Source: Progne subis subis (taxonomy: Eukaryota; Chordata; Aves; Passeriformes; Hirundinidae). From it: a stretch of 64,000 bases of DNA. A model generated the notes under the pieces. That model was given only the letters and a program-made list of their open reading frames with translations. It was not told where the DNA came from and made no database searches. The stretch is taken from positions 19,366,893 through 19,430,892 of the forward strand of contig JAKJHU010000030.1 in assembly GCA_022316685.1 (NCBI GenBank). The letters run 5' to 3'. Positions 1 through 12,995 of the stretch are shown piece after piece. The position numbers and the translations under genes were made by a program. Positions within the stretch are counted from its first letter, which is position 1, and each line of letters starts with the position of its first letter.

Positions 1-1250
1 TAGAAATATCCAGGTACATACAGAAACGCATCTCCATGTCTCTTTCAAATATATATAAATAAAGAAAATTCTTGTGCCAATATTTATGCTTCACAGTATC
101 ACGACCACAGGAAAAATTCTGCTTTAAGCAATTTTCCAGGCCTTCCTCTATCTTGTTTAAATCACTGAAGTGGAAGCTATTGAACCATGTAAGCTTTAAA
201 CCAAAGTTTTCAAAACTGGAGACTTAGAGAAAGATTAATGAATTTTTTGCACAGGTATTTAATCAGATTTGCAATTGTAAAAGTGCATGCTGAGTACATC
301 TGAGAGCAATTTGCCCAAAGAAGGGTGTTGGAAGCTCATATTTGGCTATTTACAAGGGGGAATTAAATGCCCAGAGGCAGATTCTAGAACGTGAACATCA
401 CAAATGCCTCCAGCTGAGACAGATTTTGGGCTTGTTTGGCCTTGACTCATTACAATTGAGAGGTGACTTTATCAGTATCTAAAAGTAACATAAAACACTT
501 CTCAAAGTATTGACTTGACCCATTCAACTTGGCAAAATCGAAGCCTGTTCTATTTTAAGGTATTCAAAAATTCCAAGAAGAGGGAATGAGGAGAAGAAGA
601 AAAAGACATAAAAGGCATAGAAAATAATAAACATAACTACCACTCCTGGTGCCAGCAGTATGCAGCTGATAGAAATTCCAAGGGGAGGCAGGGTCAAGAT
701 GTGTTTGCCTCACATCTGGCCTTAAAAACCCCTTGTTCCTCCTGGGCCCTTCTCCCAGGTGGGACTCCTGGTCATCCTGCCCCTCAGGAGCTGGGTTAGG
801 GGCTTCAGGGATCAGGAATGGTGTGGAGCATTGGCAGCCACTGTGGGGCTGGGACACAGGCTCAGGGGAGTGGGGTGTGCAGGGCAGGGCATCACCTCCC
901 CAAAGCCAAGGCCCAAGCTGCCCCTTCCGCTCACACAAAATGTTTCAAGCCAGAAACACTTCCAGTTGCTCACACTAGATTATTTTGCTTCACTCTCTCT
1001 CCTTACAATAGATTTGTCTTTGAGTCCTGACAGAGGGACTAGGGAGTATTGCATGGTGTAAATCACATAAGAAACTCCACTGAGGATTTCTGAAAGGTCA
1101 AATGCTTTAAGCCTTACCTGAATGCATCCTATTTGCTAAGTTTAAGCACAGCACACGGACCTCTGTGACTCCTGCTCCTGGATATCTCACAATACCCAAG
1201 CCTTCTATGAATTCTGAATGCCAAGACATACTAAGGAAAAAAGTGACTTT
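1..1250. other. Unique non-coding sequence
   Basis: No gene or repeat is recognised. The segment 720-960 is richer in G and C than its surroundings and carries several overlapping short reading frames on both strands, the largest 124 codons on the minus strand. None resembles a known protein, and their presence on both strands is what G+C-rich random sequence gives. Confidence 0.6.
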
Positions 1251-1276
1251 TATATATATATATATATATATATATA
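1251..1276. repeat. (TA)13 microsatellite
   Basis: An uninterrupted run of 13 TA dinucleotides in AT-rich unique sequence. Such tracts mutate by slippage and can extrude as cruciforms. No associated gene is visible. Confidence 0.95.
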
Positions 1277-4200
1277 CCTAAAAATTCAGCAATGTGATAG
1301 TCTAGTTCCTGTTTTTGAACTCATCCACCTTTTCCATAATCTTAGCCAGAGCAAAGAACTATCAGTGGTTCCTTTAGTAAATAAAATAAGAGTTGTGACT
1401 GAAACAGGCCCCTAGGAAATTATTCTGTTCTCATTCCAGGCAACAGTCTTCAATTAAAATTAGGCTGTGATGATAGGTAGAAAGCCGTATTAATGTAATC
1501 ACTTTTGTTCATAATTGTTAGAAGTAGAATAATTTCTTTTGATAACAGACTGTGTCTCAGAGGTGGGATCAGTGAGCATTTGCCACTCAAGAGGTCTTTC
1601 TTTCACCTGAGTGTTTTAGAGATATCCAGGAAGATGATAACCAGCTTTAGTTTCTCAGGAGAGATCTGAGCGCATGGGCTCTATGGTGAGGGACAAGTTG
1701 TATTTTTAGTAGGAGAGAAGCAGAGTCCTCAGGTTTTTATCTCTGACCTGCACAGTTTTGAGTTTCTCTTTCTCTCTTTTGCCTCATTGGGAGATCTCTA
1801 GCAGTCATGTAAGGAGAACTTTCTTTTGGTCCTTGTCCATGTTTAAGCTATTGAAGAGAAGAAAAAAGAGAAAGTTTGGATCTGAAAGATTTGAGTACAA
1901 CCAAGCTGAATGCATCAGGTTTAATCAAAATGTTTAATCTAAAATCATCAGTGTTCATTCTATTGAGTTCATTGGGCTCCACTAGGACTCCCGGAATAAA
2001 TTTTCCTAGTATTCTTTCCAGAATTTATGCAGTATTTTAGGAGCACTAAGGGAAGCTGACCCAGAAAGCCTAGTAAAGAGAAGAATATACCTGCACAATG
2101 AAAGGTAAAACTGAGGTACATCCTCAGCTGAGTATGACTTAATTACATAAAATCCAAGAAGTACTGGCAATCATTTAAAATATAGTCTTCACACTGGGGG
2201 ATGAGAAGGTAATTTGCAAATCCACTGTTTGCAAATGCAAATGTAAGAAAAAGAAAGGCATGTAAGCAAAGCTTTGTGCTGCATTGGGAAGTTTGAACAA
2301 GGCAAGTTATCTAAATTTGGCTTAAAAGTTATGATACTGAGGTAATCCTTATATTTGAAAAGTGTAATACACTTGGAAGAGGCTGGAATTTAAAGATCTA
2401 TTATTTACTAATAAGAATGTAAGAGTCCTTGAATATTAAAGTGCTGAGAGAAATTTGGGAATGAAACAGGTCTTAGCTGTAGGAGAGGAAAAATATATGT
2501 AAAAATAAATTATTATTATAATTATATTTTATATTTCTTGTTATATGATCCAGGAATAGGGAAAATAATTTCCCTAAAGGAAGTGACATATAATGAGTAG
2601 GATGTAGTAGGAAGTTTAATTACACAGGGCTGCAGTAAGTTTCTTCTGCAGAAGGTGAAATTACTGGAGTGCTTTGTGAAAGGAGTATAGGAACTTCTTT
2701 TAATTTCCTGAACTTATTAACAAAAAATTTTGGAGAATGATTAAAAAAAATCTCAGGAATCCACACTGAAGTTTTAGAATCTGTGTGTTACTGAGACAGA
2801 AGAGAAAGATGTTCAGAAAAAGTAAGGGAGACTTATTAAATAGGATTAAAGTTTATTTGTGAAACTGAGTTTATTAATGAAAGGTCATGGTATCAGTATG
2901 AATAATTTGCTCCTCAGAGATGCCATTTCATCTGGCATAAAAAGCCCCATTGCACAGCCAAGCCTCTCCCAAGTGTGCTCAACATATGGGACAGCAGTTG
3001 AAAGCATTCATAAAAATAATTCTACTGAAGAGATGCCCTTTGGTAGAGCGGTCTACCATCACAGCTGTGATAGTGGGGTTTCATCACTCATCTTGCAGAG
3101 ATCAAATACCCAGAACTTGTTAAGAAAAAGAATGTTCTTCCAGACTCGTATATCTCAGTGCAATTAACATCTGAGTTTCTGTTTCAATTACAGAGAAATT
3201 TTATAGAGTGTGATATGAAGGGCTTCTACCCACATTCTGGAGTGCTAGAAAGTCAGAGCTGTATGACGAAAACAAAAATATGACAAAAAGTGATGAGAAG
3301 GTTGCAGCCAAAGGCGGCTAAAGTGGAGCTGTGAAGCCACCCTGGGGCCATGTCCCTTAGCTTTCCGTTTACAATGGAGAGTGATTTTTCATCCTTGGGT
3401 TTTCAGAGAAGGTCTCTGGCAGAGGCAGAAAAGGATTGAATTAAAATGATTGGAGCAGGGTGAACTGGAGCTCTGCAGGAGGACGGTTCAGCTGAGGGAA
3501 TTTTCTACAGGCATCAATCCTTAGGCTCCCTGCTTCTATGGCAATGCAAGGGCACACTGCAGTGCCTCCCTTCTTCCCACTGAGCTACAACACCCGCCTG
3601 CCAGCAGAAAACTGCCCTTCTTGGCAGAAAATGTTTTGTTCTTGTTTATTTTTGTGACTGGTAGCCTGCAAACACAGTGGATGCTCATTCTTCACGGTGG
3701 TGCTATAAGCTTCCAACTTCCAATCCATTAAGCATGGCCTGTAACAATGTGTGCCCCATGGCTTCTTATACAAATCTATGTAGTCCATCAAACAATTCAA
3801 AAAAGTCGAACTCTTCAAAGTTTGTAGAACTGACTTACAAATTGTGCTTGCTTTGTGGAATATGCACAAAAGGCAAGTTAACTAAACAGTTGAAAGCACA
3901 CCATAAATTACATATGGATCAAAGCAGGTGTGGATGTACAAAAGCAAACAAGCCCTCCCTTTCCCCAAAACAGACATGGGGATAATACTTGAAAGCAGTA
4001 CAGCATCCAACAGTATGGGTAATGGAATTGGATCTAAAGTGCTGGAATGTATGTTTTTTGGGAAAAAGGGGATTTAACTATTTTTCATTATCATTAACCT
4101 CCCAAAAGCATGTCTAAGAGAAAAATAGCAGCCAGTATCTAATTGGACAGCTGCTTTAAAAAAACAACATTCATGTTGGTTTTTTTTTTCCTGTAATATT

Positions 4201-4689
4201 AATAAATATGAAATGTGTCAGACAGCAGGGGCTGGAGATGGAAGCTCTCTATTTACAGAGCAAATGCTGTCTGTCTGTGCCAGGCTAGACTGTTTAGCCT
4301 TCCTCAAGTATGGTCCTTGCCAAAGAAAAAGAAAATAACAATTTTACAGACATCTCCTAGAGTGTAGCCTTAACACATTTTTCATAAGAGCAGCCACAAG
4401 CTGAGGTATCACAAATGTGCCACATCTGTACACCTTTAACTGGAAATGTAGAGCTAAACTGGCAGTGACATTCTAGAGTCTGCAGTTTCCCAACCCTGCT
4501 AATTCCCATCCACATTATTTTCTAAAACACTGTTCTTTTTGAAGAAACTATCTCTCCTGTCTCTCAGATGAATGATTTAATTCATTGGCTCGTGGTCCCA
4601 AAAGTTTCAGAGCAAAACATCTGAAATCTTGAAATGTCTGGCAGATCAATGTGTAAATCAGCAATTCTTTACCTGGAGATGCTGTAAAG
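1277..4689. other. AT-rich unique non-coding sequence
   Basis: Reading frames here are at most about 100 codons (2859-3167, 3677-3985, and 3585-3869 on the other strand). They have no recognisable domain. Nothing repeat-like beyond short A/T runs was seen. Confidence 0.6.
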
Positions 4690-5100
4690 TTGATTTTGTT
4701 TCATGGAGCAGCTTGTGGAGGTCCCACTAATCACAGGCATCACAGCTGGGAGCCACTCATGGGAAGCCCTCATCCTTGGTGGACAATTTCCAGGACTCCG
4801 CATTCACCAGCAACCTCTTTAAACCCACCACACCCCTTGAGAACAGGACTCCCTCACCTTATCTTTTGCCTGTCCTAGATTTTGGAACCCTAAATCCCTA
4901 AATCCCCCCATTCAACCAATCACACACTTTGCTATGAAAGATAAAAGCCCTACTTCTATTTCTCTTTCATACAAACACATGCACAAAACTGCACAAAACA
5001 GAGGGTAAACTTGTTCTTTTTCTAATTCACAGCAAGAGTCTGGCTTTCCTTGCTGGGATCTGAGGGTGACAACTCTGGTCTAGGGTGAGAGATATATATC
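4690..5100 (+). mobile_element. Possible degraded LTR-like segment
   Basis: The arrangement is reminiscent of an old LTR. A CCAAT-type motif (ccaatcacac, about 4916) is followed by a TATA-like agataaaag near 4940, a C/T-rich stretch, and a G/T-rich tail near 5040-5090. No terminal TG...CA pair with a target duplication could be assigned and no family was recognised. It may simply be unique sequence with promoter-like words. Confidence 0.22.
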
Positions 5101-8100
5101 TCAGTAATATGTTTTGTTTAGACTATACTACAGCAGCACAAAGATTATGTCTGCATTTGTGAACATAATGTATTTATGCCTAAGCAAATTGGAAAATGCA
5201 TCTGAAAATCAGTTTTCTTTTATTAGTTCAAGCCTGAACAATGTAAAAGAACCAGTGGGTCAATTAATATGCTCTAAAGTTCATTAGAGTCTTCTCCAAT
5301 AAATTGTGAGGCATTCATAAATCTGCATGCCAAAATTACTTGATTACAAGAAACTGCAATGAGAAAAAGTTAGAGAACCTAATGAGATCAAAACTTGAAA
5401 TAAAAGCTTCATACCTAGGAGTTAACACTAATCAAAGCCTGATAATTATCAGTTTGATACTGCAAAGTCTTAATTGCACCCATGTCAGTTCCTCAGGATC
5501 TGCTGAACATCTTGCAGAACTGTAATCCTCTTAAAAATCATCAGGGACAGAATTTGCCATCCTTGTTGCTGATTTCAGTGGCTCTGTTTGTGAAGTGAGG
5601 CAGTAGTGTGAATGAACTACTTATGCTGCTTGTTTTAGATAAAGGAGCATCTGAAAGAGACTTGGGCATAATTTTGCATTAAGGTTGTTAGCACTTTCCA
5701 TGGAAACTGTTCTAAAGATCATCTCTAGTAGGCAATCTCATTTTTACAGAAACTACCTGAAGGTATATTTCTGCAATTCACATTGTAATTTTCTTTGATT
5801 GATATTTTTTTCCCCTAGAGTGGATTGCTAAAGACAGCTATACCTGTTAAAATAAAATACTAAGAAAAATGGAGATTGAATGAGGACATGTCTCTGAATG
5901 AAATGCTGGTAGGACAACATATTGAAAACCACAAACTTGCCTATTTTCCCAGCCCTTCAAAATGGATAAAAATATTGTCAATGACAAATTACAGAGCTTG
6001 ACCTTAACCTGATTGGATGAATATAAGAAAACCTCTTACAAATTTTGTTTAACAATTCTTCAAGCAGTTTTGCCACAAGGAGAATAAATATGACTGGACA
6101 ATTTTCTGTCCTGGGCTTATAAACAATATGAAGTTTGCTTTTAAGAGGTTGGCACCAATTATCTTTAGCTATTAGCCTTGAAATTAAAATAATAATAATA
6201 ATAATAAAGTAAATCCAGCATTGCATCACAATTTCAGAGCCTGCAAAACTTTTTGCACCAATGACTCAGATTCTCAGAGCTGAGAACTATTCAATCAGTT
6301 AGTTTGACCTTATCCTACTATCAGGCACATTTCACTCTTCCACTTCTATGCTGAGCTCAGTAAGTTACCTAAGTAGAAACTTCCAGGGAATTTCACATTC
6401 TTGGTTTGAAGACTTCACAGACAGAACATTCAGCTGGCCTTGATGATCAAAATTTGTTTTCACTATGGATTTCCTTGGCATCAGCACCCAGCTATTAGGC
6501 TACCTGTGGGAAACCAACCTAATCATCCTGTGCAGGTGATGGAAGCAGAAATATTTCATCATGCCCCTACTGTGTCATTAAAAATGGAGCCATGAAACCA
6601 ATATTCCTACTGTGTAGAAAAATGGATGACTCAGAAGGCAATATCCAGGGAAGGTGATGTAATGTTCCCTATTCAGTCAGTTGTTACAGGTGCATCCATC
6701 TAAGGAAGGCACAAAAATTGCTTCAATATCATAATTTAGACCAAGCCTGCTATTTTCTAAGCCAGTAAGTACTGGGCTGAGACCAGACACTCTCCGTGTC
6801 CTTCATCTACATAATCAGCTCAGATCCACTGAGGACTGAGATGCAGAGGTGCCAAAGCGTCATTGCTGTCTCTTGCTGGGGAGCAATCAGCAAAGTTCTC
6901 AAGGGCCACCTGAGTCCTCTGACCATCAGCTCAAGGACAGGAGCAGGCCCTTCTGTGAGCAGGACTTCATCACTAGAAATAGTGCTGTCACTCTCTTCTG
7001 CTTGTGAATGTTTGAAAATGCTTTTCAAGTAGCTGTGCTTTGGCTGATGTGGAGAACAACTGCCTTTCATGGTAAATATCACTGGAAAATCCTCCCCAGG
7101 GTAGCACCATGGTCCCTTCAACAGAGGTGATGGAGAAGCAACCCAAGGTGGAAGAAGAGAGTCCAGACATCATCTCTACAACCAACACAAAATGAAAGCA
7201 AACCTCTCTCAGCTCCCTGAGATTCATTGGGCTTCACTTTAAGTCCACTGATTGCAATTAGAACCCTGGAACTAATTTCTCCTCTGATCTCCAGCATACC
7301 TCCTCTGCCTTCCTCGTTTATTGGCCCCCTCTCCTTTGACCATAATTTTTTCTGGCTGTGGACCAGAGGGAACATTAAGCACCTGAATTTCCAAATTTAA
7401 TTACAGTGTTTAAATAATGATACAGAGCATCGATTCCACTAAGTCACAATGGCACAAAACAGCTTTAAGTATTTAGCACCTGGGGCACTTCCTGTCTCAC
7501 TGCTCTCCATTTAATCATATTCTGCCAATTAGAAAAATCCCTAAGAGGCTGGTCTGTTTCTACCATTAAAGAAACTGAATGCCTCAGGCACTACAGCAGC
7601 TTCTATTTAGTGTTTTTGTCCTGGAGAGAAAGATTTACTTGAAATTAAGTAGATGGTGTATTTGAATCTATATATTGCACATGTACAACTCATTTTGAAT
7701 TGCTTGGGCACTGGCACAGTCTGACCTGAGTTTATAACTGGTGCATTTGTAAACTCTTTTTCTTGGTCTGCTTGCACAAAAGGACTCTGAGGTAGAGAGA
7801 CATGGGTCTTTGCAGAGAAAATAATGTCCAGACAGCTCAGAGCATGTCTGAGAGGACAGCTACATGTTCCATTGTAAATGAGTGCCAATTCCCAAGCACA
7901 CTGCATCCTCTTCGGCCCACGATGCTGTCAGCAAGTGGCTGCTGTGGGCACCTGATGAGGTGCTCAGTCCTCATGTCCTGTGAGGCCACACATGTCCTGC
8001 ATCTTGGCAGCTGCTCTGAACTGGCCTGGGATGAGCTGAAAGATAATCATGTTCTGTTCTCTGAGTACTTCCACATAACTCCAGCAAACAACCCAGAGCT

Positions 8101-11100
8101 ACAGACAACACCAATAGCTCAGCACACCTATGCCACAGAGCTTGGAGCTTTCTGCTTTAATGAGACCAGCAGGATGTTTTTCACTATGCTCACTCTGTCC
8201 CCAAGGCTCAGGCCAGCTGAAATTCCTTGTCATGTTTATTTACAATATCTGCAAATCCTTCCCTCCCTGTCCACTCTGGTCCTCTACTCATTCTTCCTCC
8301 TCCTTTCTGCCTGATGTTTATTTACAGACACTTCCCAAGACCATCCATGTGGAGGGAACATATAGAGGGACTTTCTCTGCTGTACTTTTCCCCTCATTGC
8401 TCTTGGTATTTCACTTTCGGTGTTTTGCCAGTGGTGATGCACCCAGGGAAGTAGAAGGACCCTGACTTAGGTCTGGCCATGTGGGGAGAACACAGGGCAG
8501 TTTGACTTGATCCTTCTGCCTAGAACCCCATGGAAAAGATCTCTGATGCAGACACAACAGGGTTGGGCTTGTATTTTCTCCATGTGCCAGTGAGGCCAGT
8601 GAGAAGCTGGAAGGAAAATAAAACATGGGAACTAAGGGGGGAAGGTAGATACAAATGTATTTACATTAATGGCTTTCATTTATTGGGACTAAAATCACAG
8701 GGTTTCTTGCCCAATTTTTCCATAATGGCTCAACCAAACAATCCCACTTTTATGTTCTCTGTGTCATGTTTATTCAGTCCATCTCCTAAGAGAGGATAAT
8801 TTTGCAGCTTCCTTGAATTGATTAATAGCAGCTTTACATTAATAACAGTGTCCTCCTGACAGCTCTTGATGCTATTTGTTATGCTGCTGTGGCTGCAGTC
8901 CCAGCACCATATCCAGTGAAAAACATCTCACCCCCAGTGCCCTGGCTGGTCCCACCAGCCCAGCAGAAGACAAATCTCACACTTTGCAGCTGTAATAATG
9001 TCACAGCCAGGCTGACACTGCCCTGACAGCCCAGCTCATGGCTCATTGCAACCACCTGGGAGATGGTTTTCCTGCTGCTCACTTTTGCATCCACCATCCA
9101 TGAGTTCTTGCTGCCACAGAGCCTCACAGTGGGTCTGAGTGTTCATCTGTATGCCAGAACAGATTTATTCCCTGGGGACTGTCTTTACTCCCTTTACTCC
9201 CTTCTCTCTATCTTCCCCAAGATCCATTATTGCTTCATGTCACTCAGGGAATGTGCAATCAAACTGCAGACTGCCTAAAATCTCATCTGCCTTTCCTTGC
9301 AACCATCTTCACATTTCTGTTTAATCCTTTGGAATGTCTTCAAGTTTGCTCTCAGCCTTAATGGCTCCCAATGGTTTCTGCCACGGAGGGAGTGCCCTGT
9401 GCTCCCTTGGACTCAGCAGCAGGAGCAGAGGGGCTGAGGAACTGCTTGGATGTGCTCATGTCCCCTTGATCAGAAGTTTTGTTCCCCACATGAGCACAAG
9501 GAAATTCCTATCATATCCAGCTGCTCATTTTTCTGTTGAAAATGCCTTTGCAGACGCTGTCTGAAATAGGTTCAGTTTTACAAATCTGGTGTAGGTTATT
9601 CAGCTGCCCCTATCCTTTTCCCTGAGTTTCTCTGTTGTCTCTCGCATTACAATGTTAGCTTTAAGATGAGAAAGATCTGAGATCTGCCTGTCTTGGGCCA
9701 CCTTCTCTTCATCACTGGAATAAGCCACAAAGTCTTCATGCTGAAACCATGTCAAAATTCCTTATGCCACATTCTATCTTAGTCACCAAGAACACCTTTT
9801 TGCTGATTTTGTATTTGCCTCCTCTGAAGCTGAATTCTCATCTTCCCCTTTACTAGCTTTTCCAGATATTTAGGGTTTTTAGTTTTCTGATTTTCACACT
9901 GGAAAAATCTGGAGGCAGTAAAGTGGTTTATAAGGTGATTTTTTTCTGTGTAACTACTTGTATTTGCAATAAGATTTTTAGTTCTCAAATACAAATATTA
10001 GCAGAAAGGTGGAAGGAAGAGTGATAATCTCTTGCTTTCTAGCTTTAATCAACTCCTTAGGCACAGCCCTTATTAAGAATAACATTTATTTATTAATATT
10101 TTCTAAATTATAGTTTCATATTGATTCTGTCACTCTTTTTGTGCAAATACTACCAGAACAAAAAGGAGTAAAGTGTTTCCATTTCAGCTGAGAGCCTTTT
10201 ATATCCCCTTACCACTCAGACATGAATGGCCATACCAGGAGCACCATCTGGAAAACTGCAGGCAAACATCCACTGCTTCTGCTTCCCAGGGCAGCTCTCC
10301 AACCTGAATTGATAGAAGGCTGTCAGAAGGAGCCTGAGGTGTGAACAGCCCCTTCACCTCAGTGGAGTCTTGAATCTTAAGATTAATACAAGTGGAGGAA
10401 GAAACCTTTTCCCAAAAGGCTTTGGCACGCGTCCATCATTTGTAAATGCAATTACTGTAACGCTATGCTCCACTCAGCATGAGCAAGTGGTCTATATTTA
10501 GTTTAAAGAGAAGCTGTTTGTTGAATGTAACAGGAGGCTCAAACTTTACAGATGAAGACTACAGACCATGGCTAGAAGTTGCAATTGTCTTTTATCTCTG
10601 AGCACATTTGACATCTCTGCTGTACATGGAGCACTTGAAGAAAATTGCAGGGCTCCAGTTCCATGGGGCAGCTCACAGTGAGGTGGCCCACAGCTGCACA
10701 CTGCAATTTTTCACAAGGTTTTTTTCTGGAAAACTTCTCCAGAGTATAAAAGAGCATAAAACATCACACTTATCTATTAGCTTTGAAAAATAGGAGGCAC
10801 AGACACAGCAAATGAAAATTGGAATTTGTGCATATATTCAAGGCCTCCAGAGGAATAGGCATTGAAGACTGCTGGGAATCAGGCTCAGGAAAGATCTGAT
10901 AGAAATTTTTGCTCTTGGGAGGAGGGAAGGGACACACATATTGAGGAAACTTGCATTTTATTCAGAGAAAATAATATTTTTCTCTTTTATCTCTCTTCTT
11001 TTCTCCCAATGCCATGGGCATTCATTCCCCCTGCTCTGTGAGACTATGCATTGAAGAGGAATTGGCACAAGTTCCCCAGCTCCTTTCTCTTGCAGTGTCT

Positions 11101-11820
11101 GTCCTACATTGAAGGGCCGGCCTTGGTTGGAGCAGTTTGTACACTTGGTCTCTGTCTGGGCTTTATCTGCTGGGGAAATTTTCTCCTTTGGCTGGTTACA
11201 GAAAGGGCTTGCAACAGAGACAAAGCTGGGATTTTATCCTCTCATTTTTAGGATTGCATTTTTTTTTACATTACAAAAAGGACAAACTGATCTGTTTCCC
11301 AATGCATGAAGCTTTTTATTATTGTTCATATTTCAAATCCTTTTGTGGAGGTTCACACATTTCATATGAGGATAGATCCCCTGGGTTTTACAGTGTAAGT
11401 GATGGCACAACTAGCCAAAGTAGCAGTCACAGCAACATGGAAAGCCAGAAAACAAACAGGCTCTAGAGGCTGCATTCATAAAACAAAAGGAGGCAATAAA
11501 CAAACAAAAAAAAATTCTTAGAAGTTGGGTGTTTCATTTCTGATGCCATCAGCTCTCACACAGCCAAAATATATAGAAAGATGTAATATTTTGCTACATA
11601 AGGGTTTTCAGATAATAAATATAAACACTGTTATTCTCTCTGGAACTGTTTATTTCAGGGACCTGGGGGAAAAAAATGTGCTTTTCCTGGAAAATATTAA
11701 AAACAGAGGCAATTTTTTCTTGGAGAGAAACTAGTAGTAATCACTTTCTCACTTTCTTTCTGAGTTTTCAGGGCACTCTAGTGACCAGTGAATTTTGCTT
11801 TTAATCAGTCACACACCCAC
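5101..11820. other. AT-rich unique non-coding sequence
   Basis: This 6.7-kb stretch has no recognised gene or transposon. The longest reading frame, 170 codons at 7802-8314, has no domain, signal peptide or family resemblance and is overlapped by other-frame and antisense frames. The 10390-10500 segment mixes CpG-containing words with TAAT cores and might be a conserved element, but nothing directly supports that. Confidence 0.55.
6188..6207. repeat. (AAT)n microsatellite
   Basis: About seven AAT units inside AT-rich sequence. A short simple repeat. Confidence 0.85.
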
Positions 11821-11995
11821 CAAAACAAAACAAAACAAAACAAAACAAAAAACAAAAAACAAACAAACAAACAAAAAACACAACAACAACAACAACAACA
11901 ACAACAAAAAAAAAAAAAAAAAACAAAAACAAAAACAAAAAAAAAAAAAAAAAAAAAAAAACAAAAAAAAAAACCCACAAAAAAAAAAACCAAAC
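11821..11995. repeat. A-rich low-complexity block: (CAAAA)n, (CAAA)n, (CAA)n, poly-A
   Basis: About 175 bp almost entirely A and C on the plus strand. It passes from CAAAA units through CAAA and nine CAA units to A runs broken by single C residues. It creates spurious Lys/Gln/Asn-rich frames on the plus strand and Phe/Val/Cys-rich frames on the minus strand, which should not be annotated as proteins. It could be a decayed retrotransposon tail, but no element body is recognised on either side. Confidence 0.92.
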
Positions 11996-12920
11996 GCCAC
12001 TTATGTGGGAGGAGAAAAGACCAGAGGCCAGAGACAAAAGGTGTTCTACTGCCTGGGTTTGACATGGATCATTGCAGTTTGTCCAAAGACAGAGTTTAAA
12101 TTTAGATGCCCAATTTCAACTGCTCATTTTCTTAGACAACAATCTCTGATTATAGCTGCAATACTTCTCAAATTCTAAACTGCTCAAAACATTATTTAAA
12201 CAATATCCAATTTTTGGATGTCTGTAAGTCTGACAAGACTAGAAGCAGACATTTGGAATGAGCTCACAGTATTCCGCCTTGGTTTAGGTTTCTTTCACTT
12301 CTAGTCAGGCTACAGAAAAATAAACTCCTTAGAGATATTGCTGCACATATAATGAAAAAAATGTATCTTTTCTGTGAATTTATACTGTACTCACCTGGAG
12401 TACTGCATCCAGCCAGGGAAATCTCAGGGTGTTAAGTCTCAGAGGCAGAACTATTGATCACATTTCTGGAATGGGAAGGATTTAAAACTGTTAGAGAACC
12501 ACTCAGAGGTTCTTGTGCCAGGGTGCTGTGTTCCTTGATGATGAGGTCTAAGACATAGGAGACAGAGAGGCTAGAACACGATGTGGATGCCAAGATGTGC
12601 ATGGGCCACTCTGGTGTCGTGCACCATCAGGAGTTTCCTCGGGTTGGCAAGCACACAGGGGTGATCTAAGTGGAAAGTGACCTAAGTGTGATTAAGCTGT
12701 TTCAGATCATCGTCTGTGACAAGGGATGTGGTCTTCTAGCAAGCCAAGGTACAATGGAGACCAAAATCGTTGATGGTCCTGGGTGCCCACCTGGGTGTTC
12801 CACCTCTGCAAGGTGTCTGTCTCCAGACAAGGGCACCTGCCTTCTGCCTTTGTTTTCTATTTTCATATGAAGTACTCAGATAATGTACAGATTGTCATGC
12901 TCTAGAAGGCTGAATATCTA
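11996..12920. other. Unique non-coding sequence
   Basis: A short phrase near 12392-12415 resembles the 3' coding part of CR1 LINEs, but the match does not extend, so it is not called as CR1. A 66-codon frame at 12670-12870 has no recognisable domain. Confidence 0.5.
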
Positions 12921-12936
12921 CATATATGTGTATATA

Positions 12937-12990
<54 letters not shown>
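12921..12990. repeat. Compound (TATG)/(TG)/(TA) microsatellite
   Basis: Interrupted TA/TG words lead into about 11 uninterrupted TG units and then about 16 TA units, ending at 12990. Alternating purine-pyrimidine tracts of this kind can adopt Z-form DNA (TG part) or cruciforms (TA part). They are highly variable in length among individuals. Confidence 0.95.

Positions 12991-12995
<5 letters not shown>

Noticed and set aside
7802..8314. 170-codon plus-strand reading frame
   Set aside because: No recognisable domain, signal peptide or splice context. Other frames overlap it on both strands, and no codon pattern distinguishes it from chance.
11788..12178. Lys/Gln/Asn-rich and Phe-rich frames over the A-rich block
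   Set aside because: They are translations of a simple repeat and carry no information beyond it.
12392..12415. CR1 fragment suggested by a short phrase
   Set aside because: The similarity is about 20 bp and does not extend into neighbouring CR1 sequence in order.
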